Assembly: GCF_011065895.1 (NCBI RefSeq)
Contig: NZ_JAALCR010000001.1
Span: 519,853-583,852 of the forward strand
DNA: 64,000 nucleotides
From: Paludisphaera rhizosphaerae
GTDB taxonomy: Bacteria; Planctomycetota; Planctomycetia; Isosphaerales; Isosphaeraceae
Reading direction: 5' to 3'
The position numbers and the translations under genes were made by a program. The notes below the pieces were generated by a model that did not search any database, was not told the origin of the DNA, and saw only the letters and a program-made list of their open reading frames with translations. Positions 34,934-44,389 of the stretch are shown here, piece by piece. Each line of letters begins with the position of its first letter. The first letter of the stretch is position 1.

Positions 34934-35749
34934 ATGGCAGCACACGACCCCCTCGCCCACGTCGTCGACCATCCCACCCTGGAACTCCCATGGCCTGTCG
35001 GACCGACGTACCAGCTTGAGCTCCACCTGCCGAACATCCTGGGGTTCCAGATCACCCGATTCATGGTGATGGAACTCATCGCGGCCGGGCTGGCCCTGGC
35101 GGTCCTGATCCCGACGGTGCGGCACATGCGCCGCAACGCCGTCACCAAGGGGGGGTTCTTCAACGCGATCGAGGCGATCCTCCTGTTCATCCGCGATCAG
35201 GTGGCCCGTCCGGCGATCGGTGGCCATGGGGCCGACAAGTTTCTGCCCTACCTTTGGACGGCCTTCTTCTTCGTGCTCTTCAGCAACCTGCTGGGAATGT
35301 TCCCGGGGTTCGCCTCGTCGACGGGGAACATCAACGTCACGGCGGTCCTGGCGCTCTCGACGCTGGGGGTCGTGGCCTGGGCGGGGATTCAGGAGTATGG
35401 GGTCGCGGGCTTCTTCAAGAACCTCGTGCCCCACGTGGACGTTCCTAAGCCGCTGAACTACTTCTTCTGGCCTCTCATGTTCGTCATCGAGCTGATGGGC
35501 CTTCTGATCAAGCACCTGGTCCTGGCGGTGCGACTCTTCGCCAACATGTTCGCCGGCCACGTCGTCCTCGCGGTGATCCTGGGATTCATCGTGGCGGCGC
35601 AGGGCTGGCTGTTCTATCTTGTCGCCCCGGCCAGCGTCGCGGGCGTCGTGGCGCTCAGCCTGCTGGAGTTGTTCGTCGCCTTCTTGCAGGCCTACGTCTT
35701 CACGTTCCTCTCGGCGATCTTCATCGGCTCGGCAGTGCACTCGCACTGA
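34934..35749 (+). CDS. atpB: ATP synthase Fo subunit a
   Basis: A 271-residue integral membrane subunit that forms the proton half-channels. The essential arginine is in helix 4 (LVLAVRLFANMFAGH), and the last helices carry ELFVAFLQAYVFTFLSAIFIG. PYLWTAFFFVLFSNLLGMFPG and the helix order are typical. It starts at ATG 34934 in an otherwise His-rich N-terminus (HDPLAHVVDHPTLELPWP). The 206-nt gap after it is unusually long and structured. Confidence 0.96.
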   Translation: MAAHDPLAHVVDHPTLELPWPVGPTYQLELHLPNILGFQITRFMVMELIAAGLALAVLIPTVRHMRRNAVTKGGFFNAIEAILLFIRDQVARPAIGGHGADKFLPYLWTAFFFVLFSNLLGMFPGFASSTGNINVTAVLALSTLGVVAWAGIQEYGVAGFFKNLVPHVDVPKPLNYFFWPLMFVIELMGLLIKHLVLAVRLFANMFAGHVVLAVILGFIVAAQGWLFYLVAPASVAGVVALSLLELFVAFLQAYVFTFLSAIFIGSAVHSH

Positions 35750-35754
35750 CCTGA

Positions 35755-35804
35755 CCGCCGGGGCCCGAGAGGCCCGCTCCGGGCGCGTCGCGGCCGCCCG
35801 GCGG
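35755..35804 (+). promoter_or_regulatory. Hairpin immediately after atpB
   Basis: CCGCCGGG (35755-35762) pairs with CCCGGCGG (35797-35804). It sits 6 nt after the atpB stop and has no T-tract, so it is more likely a processing or mRNA-stabilising element than a full terminator. Confidence 0.35.
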
Positions 35805-35862
35805 GGACTGAGACCGAATCGTCCGCGAATGTCCGTCGAAGGGGGACGCCGACGAGGGAGCG

Positions 35863-35893
35863 TCCGACGTCGATCCGACGGATCGAGACGTCG
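35863..35893 (+). promoter_or_regulatory. Hairpin upstream of atpE
   Basis: CCGACGTC-GATCC (35863-35875) pairs with GGATC-GA-GACGTCGG (35879-35893) with a 2-nt bulge and a 3-nt loop. Its 3' edge is about 60 nt before the atpE start. Elements in this gap could raise expression of the multicopy c subunit, as is known for E. coli; for this organism that is inference. Confidence 0.4.
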
Positions 35894-35955
35894 GCGGTCC
35901 CTAGGAAAGTCCTCCGCTCTCCGCAGTCGTCACCAACTAGTCACCCGAGGGTTCG

Positions 35956-36249
35956 ATGAAACTGATCAAGTTCGGCGTTGTCGCTTTCGCCATGCTGCTC
36001 ATGAGCCAGGGGGCCGCCGAGGCCCAGACCACCGAAGTCGCGGTCAAGGCCGTCGACTACCGCCCGATCGGCGCCGGCCTCATCATCATCGGCGCCGGCG
36101 TTGGCATCGGCATGCTGGCCAAGGCCGCCGTCGAGAGCATGGCCCGACAGCCGGAGATCGCCGGCAACATCCAGGGCGCCATGATCATCGCCGCGGCCCT
36201 CATCGAAGGCGCCACGTTCTTCGCGCTGCTGCTGCAGCTCATCAGCTGA
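35956..36249 (+). CDS. atpE: ATP synthase Fo subunit c
   Basis: The protein has 97 residues, longer than the usual 70-80. The two-helix hairpin is residues 37-97: GAGLIIIGAGVGIGMLAKAAVE, the RQPE polar loop, and the second helix with the ion-binding Glu in ALIEGATFFALL. The first helix lacks the Gln and the second the ET pair typical of Na-type rings, so a proton ring is expected. The N-terminal 24 residues (MKLIKFGVVAFAMLLMSQGAAEA) look like a cleavable signal peptide. ATG 35956 is preceded by a GAGGG box. Confidence 0.95.
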   Translation: MKLIKFGVVAFAMLLMSQGAAEAQTTEVAVKAVDYRPIGAGLIIIGAGVGIGMLAKAAVESMARQPEIAGNIQGAMIIAAALIEGATFFALLLQLIS

Positions 36250-36260
36250 ATCCCTCCGGA

Positions 36261-36291
36261 CCGGTCCGCGCTCCCTCGGGGCGCGGGCCGG
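36261..36291 (+). promoter_or_regulatory. Hairpin between atpE and atpF
   Basis: CCGGTCCGCGC (36261-36271) pairs with GCGCGGGCCGG (36281-36291), 11 bp with one G-U wobble and a 9-nt loop, 12 nt after the atpE stop. No T-run follows. Possibly limits readthrough so that c is made in excess over b. Confidence 0.4.
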
Positions 36292-36363
36292 CGCGGGATC
36301 GCCCACGACCCCGCAGTCGACGGCCCGACCCGTTCCCGATCCGTGAACCTGAGAACCATTCCC

Positions 36364-37098
36364 ATGCTCCGCTTCCTGAAGTCCGCCCTGGGGTCCGGAC
36401 TGGTCGCGACGGCCGCGGCGGCCCTCCTCGCCCCGCAAGCCTCCGCGATCGAGGAGCCCCCGGCGGCCCACGCGGCTCCGGCCCAGGCCGCGGCGCACGC
36501 CCCCGCAGCCCCGGCTAGCTCCGTCGCTGCGGCTCCGGCCCACGCCGCAACGGCCCCGGCCCACGAAGAAGAACACAAGGCCAACCCGATGGAGCCCCAG
36601 ATGGGGCTGGCCATCTGGACGGTCGTCGTTTTCGGCTGCCTCTTCGCTCTCCTCAGCAAGTACGCCTGGGGGCCGCTGACCGAGGCCCTCCACAGCCGCG
36701 AGGAACATCTGGAGCACACGCTGCACCAGACCGAGAAGGCCCGCAACGACGCCGAGCTGCTCCTGGCCGAACACCGCAAGCTCATGGCTGAGTCCGACGA
36801 CAAGGTCCGCGACCTGCTGTACCAGGCCCAGCGCAAGGCTGAGACCCGCGCCACGGAGATCCTCCGCCAGGCCCAGTCCGACGCCGACGCCTCCCGCGAC
36901 CGCGCCCAGCGCGAGATCGCCGCGGCCCGCGACCAGGCCCTGGCCGACATCTGGACCCGCACGGCGGACGTCGCCGTCACGGTCGCCGGCCGCGCCCTGT
37001 CGCGTGAGCTGAGCGACAACGAGCGCAGCCGCCTGCTCGACGAGGCGATCCGCGATCTGCCGGCCGCCCCGGCGAAATCGGGAGGCGCCTCCGCATGA
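36364..37098 (+). CDS. atpF: ATP synthase Fo subunit b
   Basis: The protein has 244 residues counted from ATG 36364 (GTG 36343 would add seven residues but has no ribosome site). The b-type part starts with the membrane helix GLAIWTVVVFGCLFALLSKYAWGPL near residue 80 and continues as a long charged coiled coil (EEHLEHTLHQTEKARNDAELLLAEHRKL). Before it lie a signal-like hydrophobic stretch (LVATAAAALLAPQASA) and about 45 residues of almost only Ala, Pro and His, a periplasmic-side extension unusual for b subunits. Its stop overlaps the atpH start by 4 nt. Confidence 0.92.
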   Translation: MLRFLKSALGSGLVATAAAALLAPQASAIEEPPAAHAAPAQAAAHAPAAPASSVAAAPAHAATAPAHEEEHKANPMEPQMGLAIWTVVVFGCLFALLSKYAWGPLTEALHSREEHLEHTLHQTEKARNDAELLLAEHRKLMAESDDKVRDLLYQAQRKAETRATEILRQAQSDADASRDRAQREIAAARDQALADIWTRTADVAVTVAGRALSRELSDNERSRLLDEAIRDLPAAPAKSGGASA

Positions 37099-37733
37099 CG
37101 ACCCAGAGCCCCCCCGAGCGGTCCCGACGGCCCCTCTCCGAAGACGAGGCCGAGGCCGCCCACTCCTACGCCTCGGCCCTCCTCGGCGCCGCCGGCGGGG
37201 ACGACGCGGTCGCCTCCACGCTTGAGGACCTCGACGCCTTCCGCGCCGAGGTGCTCGACGCCAACCCGAAGTTCTCCGACGTCCTCGCCTCCCCCAAGAT
37301 CCCGACGTCCGACAAGGACCGGATCCTCGTGGACCTGTGCGAGGGGCGCGTCCAGGACGTCACGCTCCGCTTCCTCCGCGTCCTCAACCGCCACGGCCGA
37401 CTCGGCCTGGCCGCCGCCGTCGCCGAAGAGGCCCGCCGGCTTTGGGACCGTCGCCGGGGACGAGTCGCCGTCAAGGTCCGCACAGCAGCCCCCCTCGACC
37501 CGGCCCAGACCGAGGCGCTCCGCGCCAAGCTCGCCGGCCTGACTCAGGGAGGCGAACCCGTCCTCAACGTCGTCACGGACCCCGACCTTATCGGCGGCCT
37601 CGTCGTCCAGATCGGCGACGTGGTCCTCGACGCCTCGGTGCGAAACCGTCTTGAACAGATACGCCAGCGGCTGATCGAAGGAAAGACGCATGAAATTCAG
37701 AAGCGAAGAGATCAGTTCAGTCATCCAGCGTGA
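37095..37733 (+). CDS. atpH: ATP synthase F1 subunit delta
   Basis: A 212-residue peripheral-stalk subunit linking b to the top of F1. The family pattern is visible as [29 protein letters not shown] and the C-terminal [36 protein letters not shown]. The 5' end overlaps atpF by 4 nt and the 3' end overlaps atpA by 44 nt, so all three are translationally coupled. The N-terminus has a hydrophilic extension of about 18 residues. Confidence 0.93.
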   Translation: MTTQSPPERSRRPLSEDEAEAAHSYASALLGAAGGDDAVASTLEDLDAFRAEVLDANPKFSDVLASPKIPTSDKDRILVDLCEGRVQDVTLRFLRVLNRHGRLGLAAAVAEEARRLWDRRRGRVAVKVRTAAPLDPAQTEALRAKLAGLTQGGEPVLNVVTDPDLIGGLVVQIGDVVLDASVRNRLEQIRQRLIEGKTHEIQKRRDQFSHPA

Positions 37734-39393
37734 AATCGAGCGGTTCTCCCCCGAGGTCACCCGGACGGAAGTCGGCACGGTTCTCGAAGTCGGCGACGGC
37801 ATCGCGCGCGTCCACGGCCTCTCCGGCGTCATGGCCGGCGAGATGGTCGCCTTCAAGAACGGCGCCAAGGGCATCGCCCTGAACCTCGAGGAAGCGTCGG
37901 TCGGCGTCATCGTCCTCGGCGAGTACACCGCGATCGAGGAAGGGGACGAGGTCGTCGCCACCGGCCAGCTCCTCCGCGTCCCGGTCGGCGACGCCCTGAT
38001 CGGCCGCGTGGTCGACCCGCTGGGCAACCCGCTCGACGAGGGCGGCCCGATCAGCACCACGCTCAGCCGGGCCATTGAGTCCCCCGCCGCCGGCATCGCC
38101 AACCGCCAGCCGGTCGACGAGCCGCTGCAGACCGGGGTCAAGGCCATCGACGCCATGATCCCGATCGGCCGCGGCCAGCGCCAGCTGATCATCGGCGACC
38201 GCAAGACGGGCAAGACGGCCATCGCCATCGACACGATCCTCAACCAGAAGGGGACCGGCGTCATCTGCGTGTACGTGGCGATCGCTCAGAAGGAGTCGAC
38301 GACCGCCGGTCTGGTCGACATCCTTCGCCGCCACGGTGCCATGGACTACACGATCGTCGTCGCCTCCGGCGCCAGCGATCCGGCCCCGCTCCAGTACATC
38401 GCCCCGTACGCCGGCTGCGCCATGGCCGAGTACTTCATGTACGAGCAGGGCAAGCCGACTCTGTGCATCTACGACGACCTCTCGAAGCAGGCCGTGGCCT
38501 ACCGCGAGGTCTCGCTGCTGCTCCGTCGTCCTCCCGGCCGTGAAGCCTACCCGGGCGACATCTTCTACGCTCACTCCCGCCTCCTCGAGCGTTCGGCCAA
38601 GCTGGCGAACAGGTACGTCATCGTCCCCGAGTCGACCAAGGCCGCGGACGCGACCGAAGACAAGGGCGTGAACAAGAAGGTCTACGTCGGCGTCCCCGGC
38701 GCCGAGGAAGCCGCCCACGACCTCAAAGAGAAGTTCCCGACCGGCCACAAGGTCGCCAAGACGCCCACCTCGGGCGGCTCGATGACCGCGCTGCCGATCA
38801 TCGAGACGCTTGAAGGCGAGGTCTCGGCCTACATTCCGACGAACGTGATCTCGATCACGGACGGCCAGATCTACCTTCAGCCGGACCTCTTCTTCGCGGG
38901 CGTGCGGCCGGCTATCGACGTCGGCATCAGCGTCTCCCGCGTGGGCGGCAAGGCTCAGATCGGCGCCATGCGTAAGGTCTCCGGCGGTCTCCGCCTCGAC
39001 CTCGCGGCCTTCCGCGAGCTTGAAGCGTTCGCCCAGCTCGGCACCGACCTGGACAAGGCGACGCAGGCCCAGCTTGACCGCGGCTACCGCATGGTCGAGC
39101 TGCTCAAGCAGCCGCAGTACCGCCCGCTCTCGGCCATCGATCAGGCCATGAGCATCTTCGCCGCCTCGGCCGGAGCGCTCGACGACATCGCGGTTCGCGA
39201 AGTTCAGCGCTTCGAGCAGGAGTTCCTCGAGTTCGTCCACACCGAGCGGAAGAAGCTCGTCGACGACCTGACCCGCGAGCAGAAGCTGACCGACCCGATC
39301 GTCGCCGACTTGAAGGCCGCCATCAAGGACTTCAAGTCGAAGTTCAAGCACGCCGGCCTGACCGCTCCGGCGGCCGTCGCGGCCAAGTCCTGA
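37690..39393 (+). CDS. atpA: ATP synthase F1 subunit alpha
   Basis: A 567-residue non-catalytic nucleotide-binding subunit. The P-loop reads GDRKTGKT (Lys in place of the common Gln, as in several other phyla); downstream [20 protein letters not shown] is the alpha signature. The C-terminus is about 50 residues longer than E. coli's and ends in an Ala/Lys-rich helix. The start lies inside atpH. Confidence 0.98.
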   Translation: MKFRSEEISSVIQREIERFSPEVTRTEVGTVLEVGDGIARVHGLSGVMAGEMVAFKNGAKGIALNLEEASVGVIVLGEYTAIEEGDEVVATGQLLRVPVGDALIGRVVDPLGNPLDEGGPISTTLSRAIESPAAGIANRQPVDEPLQTGVKAIDAMIPIGRGQRQLIIGDRKTGKTAIAIDTILNQKGTGVICVYVAIAQKESTTAGLVDILRRHGAMDYTIVVASGASDPAPLQYIAPYAGCAMAEYFMYEQGKPTLCIYDDLSKQAVAYREVSLLLRRPPGREAYPGDIFYAHSRLLERSAKLANRYVIVPESTKAADATEDKGVNKKVYVGVPGAEEAAHDLKEKFPTGHKVAKTPTSGGSMTALPIIETLEGEVSAYIPTNVISITDGQIYLQPDLFFAGVRPAIDVGISVSRVGGKAQIGAMRKVSGGLRLDLAAFRELEAFAQLGTDLDKATQAQLDRGYRMVELLKQPQYRPLSAIDQAMSIFAASAGALDDIAVREVQRFEQEFLEFVHTERKKLVDDLTREQKLTDPIVADLKAAIKDFKSKFKHAGLTAPAAVAAKS

Positions 39394-39412
39394 TTTCCGT
39401 AACCGGCCGGCC

Positions 39413-39444
39413 GCCGACGCCGCTCCTCCCGGGGCGGCGTCGGC
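39413..39444 (+). promoter_or_regulatory. Hairpin between atpA and atpG
   Basis: GCCGACGCCGC (39413-39423) pairs perfectly with GCGGCGTCGGC (39434-39444) across a 10-nt loop, in the 84-nt gap. It has no T-tract and sits 33 nt before the atpG start. Probably an mRNA stability or partial termination element. Confidence 0.4.
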
Positions 39445-39477
39445 CGAGCCGCCGAGCGAATCCCAAGAGAACTCACG

Positions 39478-40377
39478 ATGGCCAAGGCCCGCGCGATCAT
39501 CAAACGCCGCAAGGCGGTCGACAACATCCGGAAGATCACCCGGACGATGGAACTCATCGCCACCGCCCGGTTCCGCAAGGCGATGGACCGGGCCGTCGAG
39601 GCCGAGGCCTACACCCGCAAGATCGCCGAGATGGCCGCCGACCTGGGCGACTCGTCCACCACCGTCTCCCACCCGCTCCTCCAGAAGCGGCCCGTCGCCA
39701 ACGCCCTGCTGCTGGTCCTGTCCAGCAACCGAGGCCTCGCCGGCGGCTACAACGGCAACGTCCTCCGCGCCGGCATCCGCGACTACCAGGACCTCCAGGC
39801 CGAAGGCGCCGGGGTCACGGTCGAGGTCTCCGGCAAGCGCGGGGTGAACTTCTGGAAGTACCGCAAGCTCCCCATGACCTCCACGTACTTCCATTTCGAG
39901 GACAAGCCGGCCTTCCACGAGGTCGAGGTCCTGGCGAACAAGTACATGGCGATGTTCCTGGAAGGGAAGATCGACCGCCTGGACGTCGCCTACACCAAGT
40001 TCATCAACACGGCCCGCCAGGAGGCCGTCGTCGAGACCCTGCTGCCGATCGTCCAGGAGGCCCCGGCCGAGGATTCGACGAAGGCGAAGGACAAGTCGGC
40101 CGGCATCGAGCGCAAGCGGGCTCCCTACGAGTTCCTGCCTGACGCCGCGGGAATCCTCGAAGAGATGGTGCCCGTCTCCTTCAAGGTCCGGCTGTTCAAG
40201 TGCTTCCTGGACGCCGCCGTGAGCGAGCAGATCGCCCGGATGGTGGCCATGAAGGGAGCCTCGCAGAACGCCGACGACCTGTCGAAGACCCTGACCCGCC
40301 AGTACAACCGGGCGCGCCAGTCTCAGATCACCGGCGACCTGGCCGACATCGTCGGGGCCGCCATCGCGCTGCAGTGA
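39478..40377 (+). CDS. atpG: ATP synthase F1 subunit gamma
   Basis: A 299-residue central-stalk rotor subunit. The N-terminal helix (IKRRKAVDNIRKITRTMELIATARFRKA) and C-terminal helix (ASQNADDLSKTLTRQYNRARQSQITGDLADIVGAA) form the coiled coil that turns inside the alpha/beta ring; LVLSSNRGLAGGYNGNV is the conserved middle block. ATG 39478 with the RBS AAGAGA just upstream. Confidence 0.96.
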   Translation: MAKARAIIKRRKAVDNIRKITRTMELIATARFRKAMDRAVEAEAYTRKIAEMAADLGDSSTTVSHPLLQKRPVANALLLVLSSNRGLAGGYNGNVLRAGIRDYQDLQAEGAGVTVEVSGKRGVNFWKYRKLPMTSTYFHFEDKPAFHEVEVLANKYMAMFLEGKIDRLDVAYTKFINTARQEAVVETLLPIVQEAPAEDSTKAKDKSAGIERKRAPYEFLPDAAGILEEMVPVSFKVRLFKCFLDAAVSEQIARMVAMKGASQNADDLSKTLTRQYNRARQSQITGDLADIVGAAIALQ

Positions 40378-41901
<1,524 letters not shown>

Positions 41902-41932
41902 CCGGACACCAGCCCGAGAGGGAGCCCCCATC

Positions 41933-42370
41933 ATGGCCCACAAAACCCTCGCCGACGCAGAAGTCGCCGCCCCCCCGGGGACGCTCCTGTGCCAGGTGAT
42001 CACTCCTGAGAAAACCGTCTTCGCCAAGACCGTCGACTTCGTCGCGCTCCCCCTGTACGACGGGGAACTCGGCGTCTTCCCCAGCCGTGCGCCGATGCTC
42101 GGTCGGCTGGGATACGGCGAGCTTCGCGTGAAGATCGGCGGAACGACGGAATCGTACTTCGTGGACGGCGGGTTCGCCCAGGTCCGCGACAACGTCGTCA
42201 CCGTCCTGACCAACCGCGCTCTGGCGCCCTCCGCCATCGAAATGAACGGCACGGCGGCGAAGCTCGACGAAGCCCTGAAGCGTCCCGCCGTCACAGACGC
42301 CGAGGTCGCCGAGAAGACCAAGGAAGTCGCTCGCCTCCGTGCGATGATTCACGTCAGCCAGAAGAGCTGA
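41933..42370 (+). CDS. atpC: ATP synthase F1 subunit epsilon
   Basis: A 145-residue rotor-stalk subunit that also inhibits ATP hydrolysis. The N-terminal beta-sandwich is visible (CQVITPEKTVFAKTVDFVALPLYDGELGVFPSRAPMLGRLG), followed by a two-helix tail. There is a 12-residue N-terminal extension before the fold. It closes the operon, ahead of a hairpin terminator. Confidence 0.95.
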   Translation: MAHKTLADAEVAAPPGTLLCQVITPEKTVFAKTVDFVALPLYDGELGVFPSRAPMLGRLGYGELRVKIGGTTESYFVDGGFAQVRDNVVTVLTNRALAPSAIEMNGTAAKLDEALKRPAVTDAEVAEKTKEVARLRAMIHVSQKS

Positions 42371-42396
42371 GCTTTTCCCCCAAATGCCCAAGCCGG

Positions 42397-42437
42397 GGCC
42401 GGACGGTCGTCGCGACGACGCGTCCGGTCCCGATTTT
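42397..42437 (+). terminator. Terminator of the ATP synthase operon
   Basis: CCGGACG-GTCGTC pairs with GACGAC-G-CGTCCGG (42399-42411 with 42414-42427, one bulged G), flanked by GG/CC, and is followed by CGATTTT. The stem is about 13 bp long around a central palindrome GTCGTCGCGACGAC. Confidence 0.65.
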
Positions 42438-42440
42438 GCT

Positions 42441-42446
42441 TATAAT
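42441..42446 (+). promoter_or_regulatory. Perfect -10 box upstream of the His/Cys-rich acidic protein gene
   Basis: TATAAT at 42441-42446, with TG four bases upstream (a near extended -10) but no TTGACA-like -35, which would fall in the atp terminator stem. It predicts transcription from about 42453, some 43 nt before the start of the downstream gene. Confidence 0.5.
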
Positions 42447-42495
42447 ACCTCTTCCAACGCTCCCCCCAACGCTCCCGGCCCTGGAGGCCACCTCG

Positions 42496-42864
42496 ATGAC
42501 CGACCACGACCACCCCCACGACGAATCCTGCGGCTGCGGGCACGACCACGAGCACGACGACGAAATGGTTGAGATCGTCTACTCGGCCAAGGAAGACGTC
42601 CTGGAGAAGCTGGGCATCTCCGCCGAAGAATTCGCCGAGGCGCTCGACAAGGCCATCGACGGCCTCGAAGAGCTGGCCATGCGTGAGGACGTCAAGGATG
42701 AAGACATCCCGGCCATGGAAGACCTCGTCCTGACCATCAAGGGGAAGGACTACCCGCTCCACGAACTGGCCGACATCTCCTTCGAAGGCGAATTCGACGA
42801 GGAAGAGTTCGACGACGAAGAGGAGTTCGACGAGGAAGAGGCCGAGGAAGTCCAGGAAGACTGA
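42496..42864 (+). CDS. Hypothetical acidic protein with His/Cys-rich metal-binding-like N-terminus
   Basis: The protein has 122 residues counted from ATG 42496 (GGAGG box upstream). Residues 1-24 are packed with His, Asp and Cys (TDHDHPHDESCGCGHDHEHDD), like the metal-binding segments of nickel or zinc chaperones. The middle is a helical, moderately hydrophobic domain (EDVLEKLGISAEEFAEALDKAI), and the last 35 residues are almost only Glu, Asp and Phe. No family is recognised. It has its own -10 box and terminator, so it is a single-gene unit behind the atp operon. A role in metal binding or storage is only suggested by composition. Confidence 0.65.
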   Translation: MTDHDHPHDESCGCGHDHEHDDEMVEIVYSAKEDVLEKLGISAEEFAEALDKAIDGLEELAMREDVKDEDIPAMEDLVLTIKGKDYPLHELADISFEGEFDEEEFDDEEEFDEEEAEEVQED

Positions 42865-42897
42865 GCCACGCCTCCCCTTCGACATTTGGGTCGGATT

Positions 42898-42930
42898 GGG
42901 TCCGTTCGCAACTGAGCGAACGGACCCTTT
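42898..42930 (+). terminator. Terminator after the His/Cys-rich acidic protein gene
   Basis: GGGTCCGTTCGC (42898-42909) pairs perfectly with GCGAACGGACCC (42916-42927), a 12-bp stem with a 6-nt loop, followed by TTTGCATTT. Confidence 0.8.
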
Positions 42931-43246
42931 GCATTTGTAGAGTGTTTACCTGCAAGACATTGCATCGATCTCTTCCTGCCCAACGATTGGCTTCCTTCGA
43001 CTCATTTCTCATGACGTTTCTAGGCTGCTCGGCGTCTCGCCTCGCGTCGGACAGACTCGAATCACGCCTCGTGAATCAAACCGCCTATATCAACCATACC
43101 TCCAGGGCGGGAATTCTGTTCCGCTCGATCAGCCACGACCTTCGGGTCATATCGCCTCCTGTCCGGTCCTCTTTTTTGACCGCGCGATGAACCGAACCGC
43201 CCCTTCACCCGACTCTGTTCTGCGAGAGTCGTTCAAAGGGGAAATC
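42931..43246. other. Intergenic region before the sigma factor gene
   Basis: About 315 bp with no supportable gene. An ATG at 43187 in the frame of the sigma factor is possible but lacks a ribosome site. Nothing else stands out apart from a T-run at 43172-43178. Confidence 0.5.
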
Positions 43247-43804
43247 ATGGATCGGAATCTCACAGACCTATCGCTGGCCTTGCTGGTCGTCCGCTGCCAA
43301 CGCGGGGAACGCTCCGCCTTCGAGGAGTTGATCGCGGCCTGCGAGCGTCGGCTGTTCGTCTACATTCGCAAGCTTGTCGGCGATGAGGAGGCGTCGTGGA
43401 ACCTGCTCCAAGACGTCTGGCTTCGCCTCTTCCGTGGGCTGCCATCAATCCGTGATCCTCGCCGATTCCGGGTGTGGATCTACCAGGTGGCAAGAAACAC
43501 CGCCATGGACCACCTACGCCATCGTTACGGGCAACCTGCCGCGCTCGTTGACGATCCTCCGGTCGACGGCCCGGATCCGTTGGAGCGCTGCGATGACATC
43601 GAACTGGTGCATCACGGTCTCTCGCGGTTGTGCCTGGCCGATCGTGACGCCCTGACTCTCTTCTTTCTGGACGACCTCAGCATCGAAGAAACGGCCGAGG
43701 TACTCGGCATCCCGCCGGGCACGGTCAAGTCACGCCTCTTCAAGGCCAAGCGCGCGCTCCGCGCCGTGATCGAACAAGAAGGAGCCTCCCATGACCAACG
43801 CTGA
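43247..43804 (+). CDS. RNA polymerase sigma factor, sigma-70 (ECF-like) family
   Basis: The protein has 185 residues counted from ATG 43247, which follows an AAAGGGGA box. Region 2 runs from ACERRLFVYIRKLVGDEEASWNLLQDVWLRLF to VARNTAMDHLRHR; region 4 is DLSIEETAEVLGIPPGTVKSRLFKAKRAL near the C-terminus. It is not closely similar to the sigma factor at 15.4 kb. The next gene starts 14 bp inside it and encodes a membrane protein, the typical position of a regulator. Target genes are unknown. Confidence 0.88.
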   Translation: MDRNLTDLSLALLVVRCQRGERSAFEELIAACERRLFVYIRKLVGDEEASWNLLQDVWLRLFRGLPSIRDPRRFRVWIYQVARNTAMDHLRHRYGQPAALVDDPPVDGPDPLERCDDIELVHHGLSRLCLADRDALTLFFLDDLSIEETAEVLGIPPGTVKSRLFKAKRALRAVIEQEGASHDQR

Positions 43805-44363
43805 CGAGATCCGACCGGACTTCATCGACTTCGAACCGGAGACCCCTGAGCTGCGGCGCAGGTACGACGCCCTCAAGAAAGCTCGCCTCGGCGAGGGCTG
43901 GCTCCTCGGGCGTAGGACCCGATACATCCTGGTGGGCGCCGCCGGCCTGATCGGCTTCGTCGTCGCCGGCTCCCTGAGCATCACGGAACCGGTCACGACC
44001 CCTCTCGCGACAAGGGCCCTGCTGGCCCTCCTCGCCTTCCTTGGACTCGGGTGGATGGTTTTCGCCACCTGGATGCTGGCGAGACATCGGGGCGATTATC
44101 CGGCCGAGCGTGCGATGGCTTTTCAGATCGCTTTGGCCTTTGCCCTCATCGCCACGGTCGGCCTGGGCGCGGCCGCATCGGCCCTCCACAAGGAGGCCGC
44201 CGCCGCGCCGATGCTTCTGGCTTCTCTCGGCTTCACTCTGCTCGCGGGATTCGGATTGATCGGAGCCCGAATCCAGCAGGCCGAACTCTCGATCCAGGAA
44301 CAACTCTTACACCTGGAGCTTCGACTGTCGGGCTCCCCGAACGGCCCCAAACACAGATCATGA
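43791..44363 (+). CDS. Membrane protein coupled to the sigma factor (possible anti-sigma role)
   Basis: The protein has 190 residues. A hydrophilic N-terminus of about 45 residues (NADEIRPDFIDFEPETPELRRRY) precedes four membrane helices (near 47-67, 75-97, 110-130 and 138-160), and the C-terminus is a short charged helix. There is no zinc-finger or RskA-like domain. Only its 14-bp overlap with the sigma factor gene and its cytosolic head suggest an anti-sigma role. Confidence 0.6.
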   Translation: MTNADEIRPDFIDFEPETPELRRRYDALKKARLGEGWLLGRRTRYILVGAAGLIGFVVAGSLSITEPVTTPLATRALLALLAFLGLGWMVFATWMLARHRGDYPAERAMAFQIALAFALIATVGLGAAASALHKEAAAAPMLLASLGFTLLAGFGLIGARIQQAELSIQEQLLHLELRLSGSPNGPKHRS

Positions 44364-44389
44364 AGAGGCTTACGGCGTTATGGTCGGTC

